Source: Pseudomonas chlororaphis (lineage in GTDB: Bacteria; Pseudomonadota; Gammaproteobacteria; Pseudomonadales; Pseudomonadaceae). From it: a DNA stretch of 64,000 nt. Positions within the stretch are counted from its first letter, which is position 1; the number at the start of each line of letters is the position of its first letter. The notes under the pieces were generated by a model. That model had not been told where the DNA came from and made no database searches. It was given only the letters and a program-made list of their open reading frames with translations. This document shows positions 8,005 through 17,258 of this stretch, in pieces. Where the stretch lies: the NCBI GenBank assembly GCA_001023535.1, contig CP011020.1, positions 4,229,734-4,293,733 of the forward strand, read 5' to 3'. The position numbers and the translations under genes were made by a program.

Positions 8005-8802
8005 TCAGTACACCCCACCCGCCGCAGGCTTTGGCACACCCTTGAACGCCGACGCCAGGCTTTGAAGGCCGCGCATCAGCACGGTCGTGTCCACTCCGAC
8101 GGCTACGAACGCTGCCCCCAGCTCGATGTAGCGCCGGGCCAGTTTTTCGTCGGCACTGAGGATTCCGGCGGCCTTGCCGGCCTTGCGAATGCGGGCGATG
8201 GCGTCTTCGATGGCTGCTTGCACGTCCGGATGCCCCGGATTGCCGCGAAACCCCATGGACGCACTCAGGTCCGCCGGGCCGATGAACACCCCGTCCACGC
8301 CGTCCACCGAGGCAATGGCGTCGAGATTGGCCAGACCCTCGCGGCTTTCGATCTGCACCAGCAGGCACATCTGTTCATCGGCCTTGTCCAGGTAACCGGG
8401 GATGCTGTTCCAGCGCGACGCGCGAGCCAGCGCGCTGCCGACACCACGCACCCCGCTGGGCGGGTAATGGATGGCGCGCACCAGCTCGCGGGCCTGCGCG
8501 GCGCTTTCCACCATCGGCACCAGCAGGGTCTGTACGCCGAGGTCGAGCACTTGTTTGATCAGCGCCGTGTCACCCACCACCGGGCGAATCACCGGTTGGC
8601 TGGCGTAGGGCGCCACGGCCTGGAGCTGGCCGAGCAGGGTGCGCACGTCGTTGGGCGCGTGTTCACCGTCGATCAGCAGCCAGTCGAAACCGGCATTGGC
8701 AGCCAGCTCGGCGCAGTAGGCGTCGGCCAGTCCGAGCCAGAGGCCAATCTGCGCCTCGCCGCTTTTCAGCCGTTGTTTGAACGTGTTGATCGGCATGTCC
8801 AT
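8005..8802 (-). CDS. hpaI: 4-hydroxy-2-oxoheptanedioate aldolase
   Basis: A 265-residue class II (metal-dependent) pyruvate aldolase of the HpcH/HpaI family. It cleaves 4-hydroxy-2-oxoheptanedioate to pyruvate and succinic semialdehyde, the last step of the pathway. Recognisable segments are [14 protein letters not shown], the metal-ligand region [20 protein letters not shown] and [14 protein letters not shown]. Start 8802 (MDMPINTF) is used; the ATG two codons on is equally possible. It is the last gene of the hpa operon, 18 bases after hpaH. Confidence 0.93.
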   Translation of the reverse strand: MDMPINTFKQRLKSGEAQIGLWLGLADAYCAELAANAGFDWLLIDGEHAPNDVRTLLGQLQAVAPYASQPVIRPVVGDTALIKQVLDLGVQTLLVPMVESAAQARELVRAIHYPPSGVRGVGSALARASRWNSIPGYLDKADEQMCLLVQIESREGLANLDAIASVDGVDGVFIGPADLSASMGFRGNPGHPDVQAAIEDAIARIRKAGKAAGILSADEKLARRYIELGAAFVAVGVDTTVLMRGLQSLASAFKGVPKPAAGGVY

Positions 8803-8820
8803 GAAGCAGTCCTCGAGCAG

Positions 8821-9624
8821 TCAGACGAAACGGCAAGCGATGGAGCCAAGCATGTCGTAGTCGACATGGAAGGTATCGCCCGGGTTGGCCGCCACCGGGC
8901 GGGTGAAGGAGCCACCGAGGATGATCTGCCCCGGTTGCAGGGTGACGTCATAGGCCGCCAGCTTGTTCGCCAGCCAGGCCACGCCCTTGGCCGGGTGATT
9001 GAGCACCGCCGCCGAGACGCCGGACTCTTCGATCACGCCGTTGCGGTAGAGCACCGCCGGCACCTTGCGCAGGTCGATCTCGGTGGGGCGCACCGCACGT
9101 CCGCCCATGACCACGCCAGCGTTGGCCGCGTTGTCGGAAATGGTGTCGAAGACTTTGCGGGTGGCCTGGGTCTGCGGGTCGATCTGCTGGATGCGTGCGT
9201 CGATGATTTCCAGTGCCGGGATCACCCATTCAGTGGCATCCAGTACGTCGAACACCGTGACGTTCGGGCCTTTCAACGGTTTGCCGAGGATGAACGCCAG
9301 TTCGACTTCCACTCGCGGCACGATGAAGCGCGAGAAGGGAATGTCGGTGCCTTCGTCGAAGAACATGTCATCCAGCAGCGCGCCGTAGTCCGGCTCGGTG
9401 ATGTTCGAGGACACTTGCATGGCCCGGGAGGTCAGGCCGATCTTGTGGCCGACCAGCTTGCGCCCGTCGTTGATTTTCTGCGCCACCCAGGCGCGCTGGA
9501 TGGCGTAGGCGTCATCGAGGGTGATGGCCGGGTGATCGAGGGAAAACTGGCGCACCTGCTCCCGGGAACGCTCGGCGTGGTCGAGGCGGGCAGCGGCTTG
9601 CTGGATGAGGCTTTGATCGAGCAT
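8821..9624 (-). CDS. hpaH: 2-oxo-hept-4-ene-1,7-dioate hydratase
   Basis: A 267-residue member of the FAH-superfamily hydratases (HpaH/MhpD type). It adds water to 2-oxo-hept-4-ene-1,7-dioate, giving the substrate of HpaI. Diagnostic segments are [32 protein letters not shown] and [13 protein letters not shown]. The ATG at 9624 is chosen over a much longer upstream extension because [18 protein letters not shown] matches family N-termini and starts 10 bases after the end of hpaX. Confidence 0.93.
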   Translation of the reverse strand: MLDQSLIQQAAARLDHAERSREQVRQFSLDHPAITLDDAYAIQRAWVAQKINDGRKLVGHKIGLTSRAMQVSSNITEPDYGALLDDMFFDEGTDIPFSRFIVPRVEVELAFILGKPLKGPNVTVFDVLDATEWVIPALEIIDARIQQIDPQTQATRKVFDTISDNAANAGVVMGGRAVRPTEIDLRKVPAVLYRNGVIEESGVSAAVLNHPAKGVAWLANKLAAYDVTLQPGQIILGGSFTRPVAANPGDTFHVDYDMLGSIACRFV

Positions 9625-9634
9625 GACGAGGTCT

Positions 9635-10939
9635 CTATTGAGGATTGACGACGGCGGCCCGGGTGCGCAGCACCAGCAGGCCACCCAGGGTGATGAACAG
9701 CGCCAGGACATACAGGGCCAGGCTGGCGCTCTGCGTGGTGTCCCGCATCCAGCCGATGAGGTACGGCGCGAAGAATGAGGCGATGCTGCCAAAGGAACTG
9801 ATCAGGGCGATTCCGGCGGCCTGGGTGTTGTTGGAGAGAAACGCCGGCGGCAGTTGCCAGAACATCGGCAACGCCGCGCTGGCGCCCATGCCGGCGACAA
9901 TCAGGCCGCCGAGCACCAGGGTCGGATTGCCGGGAGAGAGCCCGGCGATAGCGATACCGGCTGCCGCCATCAACAACGGTACGCAGAGGTGCCAGCGACG
10001 TTCGCGGTGGCGGTCGGAGGAGCGGCCACAACCGATCATGAAGAAGCAACCGGCCAGGTAAGGCACCGCGCTGAGCAGGCCGACCTGGCCTTCGCTGCCG
10101 ATGCCGGCGCCGTGGATCAGAGTGGGCATCCAGAAAGCCAGGGTGTTCACCGCCAGCATCACGGCGAAGTACACCGCCACCAGCAACCAGACCTGGGGGT
10201 TAGCGAGGATCGCCGAAAACGAGGTGATGGATTTTCGCTGTTCCTCCACGCTCAGTTGTTCGCGCAGGTGCTGCTTGGCGTGGGGTGAGAGCCAGCTGAC
10301 GCTTTGGTAACTGTCGGGCAGGCACTTGAGTACGACCAGGCCCAGGAGGATCACCGGCAGCCCCTCGATGACGAACATCCATTGCCAGCCACGCAGGCCG
10401 CCGACATCGTGGAAATGTTCGAGGATCGCCCCCGACAGCGGCCCGCCGATCACGCCCGCCATCGGCACGGCGATGGCGAACAGCGCGGTCACCTGGGCGC
10501 GCCGGCGTGCCGGGTACCAGCGGTTGAGGAACACCAGGATCCCCGGGAAGAACCCGGCTTCGGCCACCCCCAGCAGAAACCGCAGCAGGTAGAAACCGGC
10601 GGCGCTTTCAATCAGGAACATGCCGGTGGACAAGGCCCCCCAGACCACCATCAGCGTGGCGATCCAGCGGCGCGGGCCGACCCGGTCCAGGGCCATGTTG
10701 CTCGGCACGCCGAACAGCGCATAGGCGATGAAGAACAGGCCGGCGCCGAAGCCGTAGACCGTGTCGCTGAACTGCAGGTCGGCGCTCATCTGCATCTTGG
10801 CAAAGCCGATGTTGATCCGGTCCAGATGGGCGAACAGGTAGCAGACCAGCAACAACGGCATCAGCCGCCAGGTGATCGTGGCATGGGTGCGGTCGTGCAC
10901 GACGGAGCCGGCAGTGCCAGCGGGATTGGCTGTGCTCAT
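9635..10939 (-). CDS. hpaX: 4-hydroxyphenylacetate permease, MFS
   Basis: A 434-residue inner-membrane transporter of the anion:cation symporter branch of the major facilitator superfamily, with about 12 hydrophobic segments. The family loop motif between helices 2 and 3 appears as [18 protein letters not shown]. It takes up 4-hydroxyphenylacetate or related hydroxyphenyl acids. The ATG at 10939 is preferred over a 27-codon extension. It sits inside the hpa operon between hpaF and hpaH, whereas E. coli hpaX follows hpaI. Confidence 0.88.
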   Translation of the reverse strand: MSTANPAGTAGSVVHDRTHATITWRLMPLLLVCYLFAHLDRINIGFAKMQMSADLQFSDTVYGFGAGLFFIAYALFGVPSNMALDRVGPRRWIATLMVVWGALSTGMFLIESAAGFYLLRFLLGVAEAGFFPGILVFLNRWYPARRRAQVTALFAIAVPMAGVIGGPLSGAILEHFHDVGGLRGWQWMFVIEGLPVILLGLVVLKCLPDSYQSVSWLSPHAKQHLREQLSVEEQRKSITSFSAILANPQVWLLVAVYFAVMLAVNTLAFWMPTLIHGAGIGSEGQVGLLSAVPYLAGCFFMIGCGRSSDRHRERRWHLCVPLLMAAAGIAIAGLSPGNPTLVLGGLIVAGMGASAALPMFWQLPPAFLSNNTQAAGIALISSFGSIASFFAPYLIGWMRDTTQSASLALYVLALFITLGGLLVLRTRAAVVNPQ

Positions 10940-10991
10940 GATCTTGTACTTTTTGTCCGAGAGGCCGATGGGGGCAAGCGATCGGGCGTGG

Positions 10992-11384
10992 CTATCCCGC
11001 CTGGGCCTTGAGGAAGGCATGGACGTTGTTGGCCTTGAAGTTGAGGTGCTCGTGCAACTCGATCATCTCGAACGACAGGGCCAGCAGACGCTGGGCCTGC
11101 AAGTCGGCGAAGTGCGCAGTGATCACCTCGAAGAGTTTCTGCGCGACCTTCTCGCGGGTGGCGAGGTCGCGGCCATGGCCGACTTTCAACGTCATGTGCA
11201 CGAAGGCGTAGTCGTGCTTGGCGTCGGCCATGCGCCAGGTGTCCAGGCGCACCCCCCGGCTGCGGATGCCGCCGAGGGGGAACACGCCGCTGTCGCCGAG
11301 CAGGGCGTGGACCTTTTCAAACAGGCCGGGCAAATCGGCCTGGTGTTCGATGTTGTCGGTGTATTCAGCGATGAAGTGCGGCAT
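10992..11384 (-). CDS. hpaF: 5-carboxymethyl-2-hydroxymuconate isomerase
   Basis: A 130-residue tautomerase-superfamily protein. It begins MPHFIAEYTDNIEHQ; after Met removal the N-terminal proline is the catalytic base in this family. It isomerises 5-carboxymethyl-2-hydroxymuconate to its oxo form before HpaG decarboxylation. The length matches the family and it follows hpaD by 24 bases. Confidence 0.93.
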   Translation of the reverse strand: MPHFIAEYTDNIEHQADLPGLFEKVHALLGDSGVFPLGGIRSRGVRLDTWRMADAKHDYAFVHMTLKVGHGRDLATREKVAQKLFEVITAHFADLQAQRLLALSFEMIELHEHLNFKANNVHAFLKAQAG

Positions 11385-11408
11385 GGTCGGTGCTCCTGCG
11401 CAGGCGTT

Positions 11409-12266
11409 TCAAACCGGGAAAATGGCGTTGATCTGGCCGGTGCCCGAGCTGCCGAACGGTTCGGTGATGATTTCGGCCGGCTTGTCGTAGTCCGCTCCGC
11501 CGAGCAACCCCAGGAGCATGGCGGTGTCATGCATCTTGCCTTCGCCGAAGCAGTGTTCGGCGTAGTCCGGGAGCATGGCGCAGAACTCCTTCCAGCGGCC
11601 TTCGCGCCACATCTGCACCACGTGCAGGTCCACCTGCTTGTCGAACTCACGGGTCCAGTTGTGGATGTTGGCTTCGGCGTTGCGATCATCGGAAAACCGG
11701 TGGGACAGCGAACCGGAGGCGAGCACCAGGACTTTGCGATCGCTCTTCTCGATGGCCCGGCGCACGGCGGCGCCGAAGGTGAAGCTGTCTTGCAGGCGAT
11801 GCCAGGCGCACCAGGCGGCAATCGACACCACGTTGAGTTTCTGCGCCGGCGGGACGTCCATGTGCATGTAGCGCATGGGCACCAGCGTGCCGTACTCCAG
11901 CTCCAGGCTGGGGATGTTGTGGGCCAGGGTGCGAACGTCGGCGGCGTTGGCTTCGGCGGCGATCAACTCGCCCAGTTCCGGGGCGCCCGCGTATTCGTAC
12001 TCCATGTTCTTGATGAAATGCGGCAGCTCGTTACTGGTGTAGATGCCCTTGAAATGCTCGCCGCTGTTGACGTGGTAGGCGCTGTTGACCAGCCAGTGCA
12101 CGTCGAACACCACGGCCGTGTCGGCGCCCAGCTCGCGGGCGCGACGGCCGATTTCCTTGTGGCCGGCGATCGCGGCCTCGCGGCAACCGTGGTGTTTACC
12201 GGGCAGCTCCGACAGGTACATCGAGGGAACGTGGCAGATCTTCGCAGCCAGGACGACTTCGCCCAT
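11409..12266 (-). CDS. hpaD: homoprotocatechuate 2,3-dioxygenase
   Basis: A 285-residue extradiol ring-cleavage dioxygenase of the LigB-type superfamily, very close to the E. coli HpaD/HpcB sequence as I recall it. It opens 3,4-dihydroxyphenylacetate to 5-carboxymethyl-2-hydroxymuconate semialdehyde. Expected Fe(II) ligands sit in KICHVPSMYLSELPGKHHG and FDVHWLVNSAYH. The SLSHRFSDD and SSGTGQINAIFP segments are also family signatures. The ATG at 12266 gives the family's usual N-terminus, MGEVVLAAKI. Confidence 0.95.
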   Translation of the reverse strand: MGEVVLAAKICHVPSMYLSELPGKHHGCREAAIAGHKEIGRRARELGADTAVVFDVHWLVNSAYHVNSGEHFKGIYTSNELPHFIKNMEYEYAGAPELGELIAAEANAADVRTLAHNIPSLELEYGTLVPMRYMHMDVPPAQKLNVVSIAAWCAWHRLQDSFTFGAAVRRAIEKSDRKVLVLASGSLSHRFSDDRNAEANIHNWTREFDKQVDLHVVQMWREGRWKEFCAMLPDYAEHCFGEGKMHDTAMLLGLLGGADYDKPAEIITEPFGSSGTGQINAIFPV

Positions 12267-12348
12267 GATGATTCTCCTGAAAAAGTTGTTCTTGTTGAGT
12301 CTTGGGTAATCGGTGAATCACAGCTTGTTCAACTGGACCGCAGCTCTT

Positions 12349-12479
12349 GTGGCGAGGGGATTTATCCCCGCTGGGCTGCACAGCAGACCTCAAATCAAAC
12401 ACCTCGGTGTGTCAGGTTGATCGAGGTTGACTGATTCAGGGCCGCTTCGCGCCCCAGCGGGGATAAATCCCCTCGCCAC
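12349..12479. repeat. REP family (b) element inside the hpa operon
   Basis: Inverted arms gtggcgaggggatttatccc and ggataaatcccctcgccac with a 90-base centre, in the 235-base gap between hpaE and hpaD. It splits the operon and could stabilise the upstream mRNA or lower downstream expression. Confidence 0.8.
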
Positions 12480-12501
12480 AGAGTTAGCCCCCAGCCATGG
12501 A

Positions 12502-13962
12502 TTACACGCCCCACCGTGGAATGTGATGACCGCCCATGGAAATGCAAACGTTCTTGATCTCGGCAAACACTTCAAAGCTGTACTGTCCACCTTCGCGCCC
12601 GGTTCCGGAACCCTTCACGCCGCCGAAAGGCTGGCGCAGGTCGCGCACGTTCTGGCTGTTGATGAACACCATGCCGGCCTCGATGCCATGGGCCAGGCGA
12701 TGGGCCTTGCCGATGTCCTGGGTCCAGATGTACGACGCCAGGCCGTACTCGGTGTCGTTGGCCAGTTGCAACGCCTGGGCTTCGTCCTTGAACGGGATCA
12801 GGCAGACCACCGGGCCGAAGATCTCTTCCTGGGCGATACGCATTTTGTTGTTCACGTCGGCGAACACCGTCGGCTGGATGAACTGGCCGCGACTCAAGTG
12901 TGCAGGCAGGTTGGCCGGGCGTTCCAGGCCACCGGCCAGCAGGGTGGCGCCTTCTTCGAGGCCGATCCTGATGTAACCGGTGACCTTGTCGTAGTGGGCC
13001 TGGGTGATCATCGAGCCGACCTGGGTCTTGGGGTCTTGGGGGTCGCCCACGATCAAGCGTTTGGCACGGGCGGCGAATTCGGCGACGAACTGCGGGTAGA
13101 CGCTTTCCTGGATGAAGATTCGACTGCCAGCGGTGCAACGTTCGCCGTTGAGCGAGAAAATCGTGAACAGCGCCGCATCAAGGGCCCGCTCCAGGTCCGC
13201 GTCTTCGAAAATCAGCACCGGCGACTTGCCGCCCAGCTCCATGGAGTACTTCTTCAGCCCGGCGGTCTGCATGATTTTCTTGCCGGTGGCGGTGCCGCCG
13301 GTGAAGGAGATTGCCCGCACATCCGGGTGACGCACCAATGCATCGCCCGCCGTGACGCCGTAGCCCTGGATCACGTTGAGCACACCGTTGGGGATCCCTG
13401 CCTCGACGGCCAGTCGCCCCAGTTCATTGGCGGTCAACGGCGACAGCTCGGACATCTTCAGCACAGCGGTGTTGCCCAAGGCCAGGCACGGCGCGGTCTT
13501 CCAGGTCGCGGTCATGAACGGCACGTTCCACGGCGACACCAGGCCGCAGACCCCCACCGGCTGGTACAGGGTGTAGTTGAGCATCTGGTCGTCGACCGGG
13601 TAGGTGTGGCCGTCCATCCGGGTGCACACTTCGGCGAAAAAATCGAAGTTGTGGGACGCCCGCGGGATCAGCACGTTGCGGGTCTGGTGGATCGGCAAGC
13701 CCGTGTCGAGGGTTTCCAGTTCGGCCAGTTTCGGCACGTTCTGCTCGATCAGCTCTCCGAGCTTGCGCATCAACCGGGCGCGTTCCTTGGCGGGCGTGTT
13801 GGCCCACTTCGGGAAGGCATCCTTGGCGGCGGCTACGGCCTGGGCGACTTCCTCGGCGCCGCCGCTGGCGACTTCGCCAATGGCTTCGCCGGTGGCCGGG
13901 TTGTAGTTGACGAAGACGTCTTTGCTTTCGACCTCACGGCCGTTGATCCAGTGTTTGATCAT
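12502..13962 (-). CDS. hpaE: 5-carboxymethyl-2-hydroxymuconate semialdehyde dehydrogenase
   Basis: A 486-residue NAD-dependent aldehyde dehydrogenase that oxidises the ring-cleavage semialdehyde to 5-carboxymethyl-2-hydroxymuconate. The catalytic Glu is in KKYSMELGGKSPVL and the catalytic Cys in FSLNGERCTAGSR. The Rossmann contact VSPWNVPFMTATWK is typical. The ATG at 13962 with GAGAGG ten bases upstream is preferred over a TTG three codons earlier, which overlaps the hpaG2 stop region. It starts five bases after hpaG2. Confidence 0.94.
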   Translation of the reverse strand: MIKHWINGREVESKDVFVNYNPATGEAIGEVASGGAEEVAQAVAAAKDAFPKWANTPAKERARLMRKLGELIEQNVPKLAELETLDTGLPIHQTRNVLIPRASHNFDFFAEVCTRMDGHTYPVDDQMLNYTLYQPVGVCGLVSPWNVPFMTATWKTAPCLALGNTAVLKMSELSPLTANELGRLAVEAGIPNGVLNVIQGYGVTAGDALVRHPDVRAISFTGGTATGKKIMQTAGLKKYSMELGGKSPVLIFEDADLERALDAALFTIFSLNGERCTAGSRIFIQESVYPQFVAEFAARAKRLIVGDPQDPKTQVGSMITQAHYDKVTGYIRIGLEEGATLLAGGLERPANLPAHLSRGQFIQPTVFADVNNKMRIAQEEIFGPVVCLIPFKDEAQALQLANDTEYGLASYIWTQDIGKAHRLAHGIEAGMVFINSQNVRDLRQPFGGVKGSGTGREGGQYSFEVFAEIKNVCISMGGHHIPRWGV

Positions 13963-13967
13963 TGTGC

Positions 13968-14738
13968 TCAAGCCTCTCTACGGGATGCGAAGAACGCGGC
14001 TTCGCTGACAATGTTGTTGACCAGGCGGCCGACGCCTTCCACTTCCACCACCACTTCATCACCGGGCACCACGTCGGCCAGGCCTTCGGGCGTGCCGGTG
14101 GCGATCATGTCGCCGGGTTGCAGGGTCATGAAGCTGGACAGGTATTCGATCAGGTACGGGATGTCGAAGATCATGTCCTTGGTGCTGCCTTCCTGGCGCA
14201 GCTCACCGTTGATCCAGGTGCGCAGTTTCAGGTCGCTCGGGTCCGGCACGTCGGCGACGTCGACGATCCATGGCCCGACAGGAGTGGTGGCGTCGCGGTT
14301 CTTCACCCGCAGGTTGGGGCGGTAGTAGTTTTCCAGGTAGTCGCGGATCGCGTAGTCGTTGCACACGGTGTAGCCGGCCAGGTAGTCCAGCGCATTTTCG
14401 CGCTTGACGTTACGGGCTGTTTTGCCGATGACCGCCACGAGTTCGCACTCGTAATGCATGTAGGCGACGTTGTCCGGGCGCCAGGTCTTTTGGTTGTGGC
14501 CGGTGTAGGTGCCCGGCGACTTGATGAACGCCAGGGGCTCGGTCGGCGGCTTGAAGGCCAGTTCGGCGGCGTGGTCGGCGTAGTTCAGGCCCAGGGCGAA
14601 CATGTTGCCGGTGGCCGGCGGCAGCCACTCGACCTGGTCTTCGCCCAGCAGGCGACCGTCGAGCAAGCGCACGGCATTGCCGGCTTCAACGGTGACGGCG
14701 TGGACCTGGCCTTCAAAACGAATGCGCGCGTGTTTCAT
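13968..14738 (-). CDS. hpaG2: HpaG2, C-terminal half of the isomerase/decarboxylase as a separate gene
   Basis: A 256-residue FAH-family protein. In E. coli HpaG is one fused bifunctional protein that decarboxylates 5-oxopent-3-ene-1,2,5-tricarboxylate and isomerises the product; here the two halves are separate genes. Family segments are FALGLNYADHAAEL, FIKSPGTYTGHN, YECELVAVIGKTARN and GDMIATGTPEGLADV, with metal-binding Glu/Asp within them. The ATG at 14738 overlaps the stop of hpaG1 by four bases. Confidence 0.92.
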   Translation of the reverse strand: MKHARIRFEGQVHAVTVEAGNAVRLLDGRLLGEDQVEWLPPATGNMFALGLNYADHAAELAFKPPTEPLAFIKSPGTYTGHNQKTWRPDNVAYMHYECELVAVIGKTARNVKRENALDYLAGYTVCNDYAIRDYLENYYRPNLRVKNRDATTPVGPWIVDVADVPDPSDLKLRTWINGELRQEGSTKDMIFDIPYLIEYLSSFMTLQPGDMIATGTPEGLADVVPGDEVVVEVEGVGRLVNNIVSEAAFFASRREA

Positions 14739-15412
14739 GAAACGGCTCCTGGCTGCTCGGCCACGACGGTATTGACGAGACGGCCCACGCCGTTGATGTG
14801 CACTTCGACGCGGTCGCCAGGCACCACGTCGACCCGGCCCTCGGGCGTGCCGGTGATCAACACGTCGCCGGCGTGCAGGGTCATGAACTCGCTGATCTCG
14901 GCAATCAGTTGGGGGATGTTGCGAACGAAGTTGGCCGTGCTGTTTTGCTGGCGTGCCTCGCCGTTGACGTACAGCGTGATCGCCAGGCTGTGGGGATCGG
15001 CGAGGTTGGCGGTCGGCACCAGTTCCGGCCCGATGGCGCATGAGCCATCCCGGCACTTGGCCTTGACGGCGGGGCGGTAGTAGCTGTCTTCCGGCAGGCT
15101 GAATTCGTTGACGACGGTGTAGCCGGCCACGTAGCCCAGCGCCTCGGCGGCGCTGACGCGGCTGGCCGACTTGCCCATCACCACGCCCAGGGCCGGCCCT
15201 GGTTGCAGCCGCTCGCCGTGGCCGGGATGGACCACGTCGGCGTCGTGTCGATTACGGGTGTTGGGCGTCTTGATGAACAGCACCGGCTTGACCGGCGGTT
15301 TCTGGTAGGGCGGCTGCTCGAACTCGGCGAGGTGCTGTTTCAGCAGCCCCTGGTAGTTCAGCGCGACCCCGAACAGGGTGCCGTTAGCGACGTCATGCAG
15401 GGCACGGCTCAT
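14735..15412 (-). CDS. hpaG1: HpaG1, N-terminal half of the isomerase/decarboxylase as a separate gene
   Basis: A 225-residue FAH-fold protein, first gene of the hpaG1-G2-E-D-F-X-H-I operon. It shows GVALNYQGLLKQH, VLFIKTPNTRNRHDADVV, GPALGVVMGKSASRV and GDVLITGTPEGRVDVVPGD. It overlaps hpaG2 by four bases (ATGA), which keeps the two subunits at matched levels. The promoter region carries two HpaR-like operators. Confidence 0.92.
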   Translation of the reverse strand: MSRALHDVANGTLFGVALNYQGLLKQHLAEFEQPPYQKPPVKPVLFIKTPNTRNRHDADVVHPGHGERLQPGPALGVVMGKSASRVSAAEALGYVAGYTVVNEFSLPEDSYYRPAVKAKCRDGSCAIGPELVPTANLADPHSLAITLYVNGEARQQNSTANFVRNIPQLIAEISEFMTLHAGDVLITGTPEGRVDVVPGDRVEVHINGVGRLVNTVVAEQPGAVS

Positions 15413-15456
15413 GCTTGTCTCCTGGCGGTGCAGAGGGATGAGGGCTCTGCGTTATT

Positions 15457-15470
15457 GTTAATGTGTTAAC
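15457..15470. promoter_or_regulatory. candidate HpaR operator 1 in the hpaG1/hpaA promoter
   Basis: GTTAA-TGTG-TTAAC, the same 5-4-5 inverted repeat as before hpaR at 7466, in the divergent hpaG1/hpaA region. Confidence 0.6.
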
Positions 15471-15477
15471 AGTTATA

Positions 15478-15491
15478 ATTAAGATGTTAAC
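15478..15491. promoter_or_regulatory. candidate HpaR operator 2 in the hpaG1/hpaA promoter
   Basis: ATTAA-GATG-TTAAC, one base off the consensus, starting exactly 21 bases (two helical turns) after operator 1. This suggests side-by-side dimer binding. Confidence 0.55.
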
Positions 15492-15596
15492 TATCGTCAA
15501 GCGTGGCAGAATGACCGGGCGCTGGATGACCTTCCGGATTCGTTGCAGGATGGGGCTCGGCGACGCTTGAATCAGAATAAAAACGAGTACTGCGTG

Positions 15597-16502
15597 ATGA
15601 CCGATCGTCAACCGATCCCCAACATCAACATCGGCCAGGTGTACGACCAGCGCTACAGCGATGCCGAGGTGCATTACGACCGGCTCGCCAACCTCGCGGA
15701 TTTTTTCGGTCGCAACATGCCGGTGCACCGCCACGACCGCTTCTTCCAGGTGCACTACGTCAAGAGCGGCACCGTGCGGGTGTATCTCGACGACCAGCAA
15801 TACGTCGAATCGGGCCCGATGTTCTTTCTCACGCCGCCCACCATCGCGCATGCCTTCGTGACCGAGGCCGACAGTGACGGGCATGTGCTGACGGTGCGCC
15901 AGCAGTTGGTGTGGCAGTTGATCGACGCCGATCCGAGCCTGGCGCCGGCCGGTGTGCAACTGCCGGCGGCCTGCGTGGCGCTGGCGCAACTGGGGCCGGA
16001 GTTGGCGGGGGAGGTGGGACGGCTGGAGTACCTGTTCGAGCAACTGAGCGAGGAGGTGGCGGCCGCGCGGCCAGGGCGCAACGTGGCCCTGGACGGATTG
16101 ACACGGCTGATCATGATCAGCCTGCTGCGCTTGTGTACCAACTCCCTGGAAGCCCGGCCGGCGCGGCATGAAGACCTGAAGATCTTCCACCGCTTCAACG
16201 AGCTGATCGAAGCCCACTACCTGCAGCATTGGCCGCTGTCGCGCTATGCCGAGGGCATCGGGGTGACCGAGGCGCGCCTCAACGACGTGTGCCGGCGCAT
16301 CGCCGACCTGCCTTCCAAGCGGTTGATCATGGAGCGCTTGATGCAGGAGGCCAAGCGTCTGCTGCTGTTTACCGGCAGTTCGGCCAATGAAATCTGCTAC
16401 CAGCTTGGCTTCAAGGATCCGGCCTATTTCAGCCGGTTTTTCCAGCGTTATGCCCAGCTCACGCCGGGCGAGTATCGCCAACGACAGTCGGGGTTGCGCT
16501 GA
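15597..16502 (+). CDS. hpaA: AraC-family activator of 4-hydroxyphenylacetate catabolism
   Basis: A 301-residue regulator. The N-terminal cupin-like effector domain contains NLADFFGRNMPVHRHDRFFQVHYV. The C-terminal AraC/XylS double helix-turn-helix (about 200-297) ends with FTGSSANEICYQLGFKDPAYFSRFFQRYAQLTPGEYR. In E. coli HpaA activates the hydroxylase genes on binding 4-hydroxyphenylacetate. Here it is divergent from hpaG1. Start 15597 (MTDRQPIPN) is preferred over an 18-codon extension. Confidence 0.9.
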   Translation: MTDRQPIPNINIGQVYDQRYSDAEVHYDRLANLADFFGRNMPVHRHDRFFQVHYVKSGTVRVYLDDQQYVESGPMFFLTPPTIAHAFVTEADSDGHVLTVRQQLVWQLIDADPSLAPAGVQLPAACVALAQLGPELAGEVGRLEYLFEQLSEEVAAARPGRNVALDGLTRLIMISLLRLCTNSLEARPARHEDLKIFHRFNELIEAHYLQHWPLSRYAEGIGVTEARLNDVCRRIADLPSKRLIMERLMQEAKRLLLFTGSSANEICYQLGFKDPAYFSRFFQRYAQLTPGEYRQRQSGLR

Positions 16503-16530
16503 ACTTCCCTGCGATTGAACACGTGCTTAT

Positions 16531-16623
16531 GTGGCGAGGGAGCTTGCTTGCGCTGGGGTGAGCAGCAGCCCGAGGCTTTTGACGATTGCTGCGCAATCGA
16601 GCGGGAGCAAGCTCCCTCGCCAC
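16531..16623. repeat. REP family (b) element
   Basis: Inverted arms gtggcgagggagcttgc and gcaagctccctcgccac between hpaA and the second hpaR. Confidence 0.8.
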
Positions 16624-16688
16624 AGGTCTCTTGCAGCGCCTTGCCTGCGCCACTAAGCTGCCCGTTCGCCCACCCAAGCAGTTCGAAC

Positions 16689-17111
16689 ATGGCCAACCCC
16701 AGACCCTCCCTGACGCTGACCCTGTTGCAAGCCCGTGAAGCCGCCATGGCTTTTTTCCGTCCCGCGTTGAACCAGCATGACCTCACCGAGCAGCAATGGC
16801 GGGTGATCCGCATCCTGCACCAGCAAGGCGAACTGGAAAGCCACCAGCTTGCCCAGCAGGCCTGCATCCTCAAGCCGAGCATGACCGGTGTGCTCAGCCG
16901 CCTGGAGCGCGATGGCCTGGTGCGCCGGCAGAAATCCAGCCAGGATCAGCGTCGGGTGTTCGTGGCCCTCACCGAACGCGGCGAGCAGTGCTTCGAGTCG
17001 ATGAGCGAAGGCATGGAAGGCAACTACCGCCGGATCGAAGCGCAGTTCGGCGAGCAAAAGATGCAGCAACTGCTGGGGCTGCTCAATGAATTGAAGAACA
17101 TCAAGCCGTAG
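16689..17111 (+). CDS. hpaR: HpaR-type MarR repressor, copy 2
   Basis: A 140-residue MarR-family protein with the same frame as copy 1: SLTLTLLQAREAAMAFFRP, LTEQQWRVIRILHQQGELE, ACILKPSMTGVLSRLERDG and QDQRRVFVAL. The ATG at 16689 aligns with the start of copy 1 and is chosen over a 58-codon extension that would run through a REP element. I see no GTTAA-N4-TTAAC site before it, so it may be expressed constitutively or by read-through from hpaA. Which copy is the main repressor is unknown. Confidence 0.9.
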   Translation: MANPRPSLTLTLLQAREAAMAFFRPALNQHDLTEQQWRVIRILHQQGELESHQLAQQACILKPSMTGVLSRLERDGLVRRQKSSQDQRRVFVALTERGEQCFESMSEGMEGNYRRIEAQFGEQKMQQLLGLLNELKNIKP

Positions 17112-17151
17112 GCCGCCCCACAACCCTCCATGGCAAAGGGGGTCAAACCCT

Positions 17152-17235
17152 GTGGGAGCGAGCTTGCTCGCGAAGGCGGTGGACCCGTCTGCAACTTTGC
17201 CGGGCTGGCTGGCGTCTTCGCGAGCTCGCTCCCAC
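17152..17235. repeat. REP pair
   Basis: Inverted arms gtgggagcgagcttgctcgcg and cgcgagctcgctcccac between convergent hpaR copy 2 and the binding-protein gene. Confidence 0.85.
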
Positions 17236-17258
17236 AGGGTTTCAATGCGGCGTCGCCG

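Noticed and set aside
12502..13971. TTG start for hpaE at 13971
   Set aside because: It overlaps the hpaG2 stop region and adds only three residues; ATG at 13962 has a well-placed GAGAGG site and matches family N-termini.
16515..16688. 58-codon N-terminal extension of hpaR copy 2
   Set aside because: It runs through a REP element and has no counterpart in copy 1; both copies align from the ATG at 16689.
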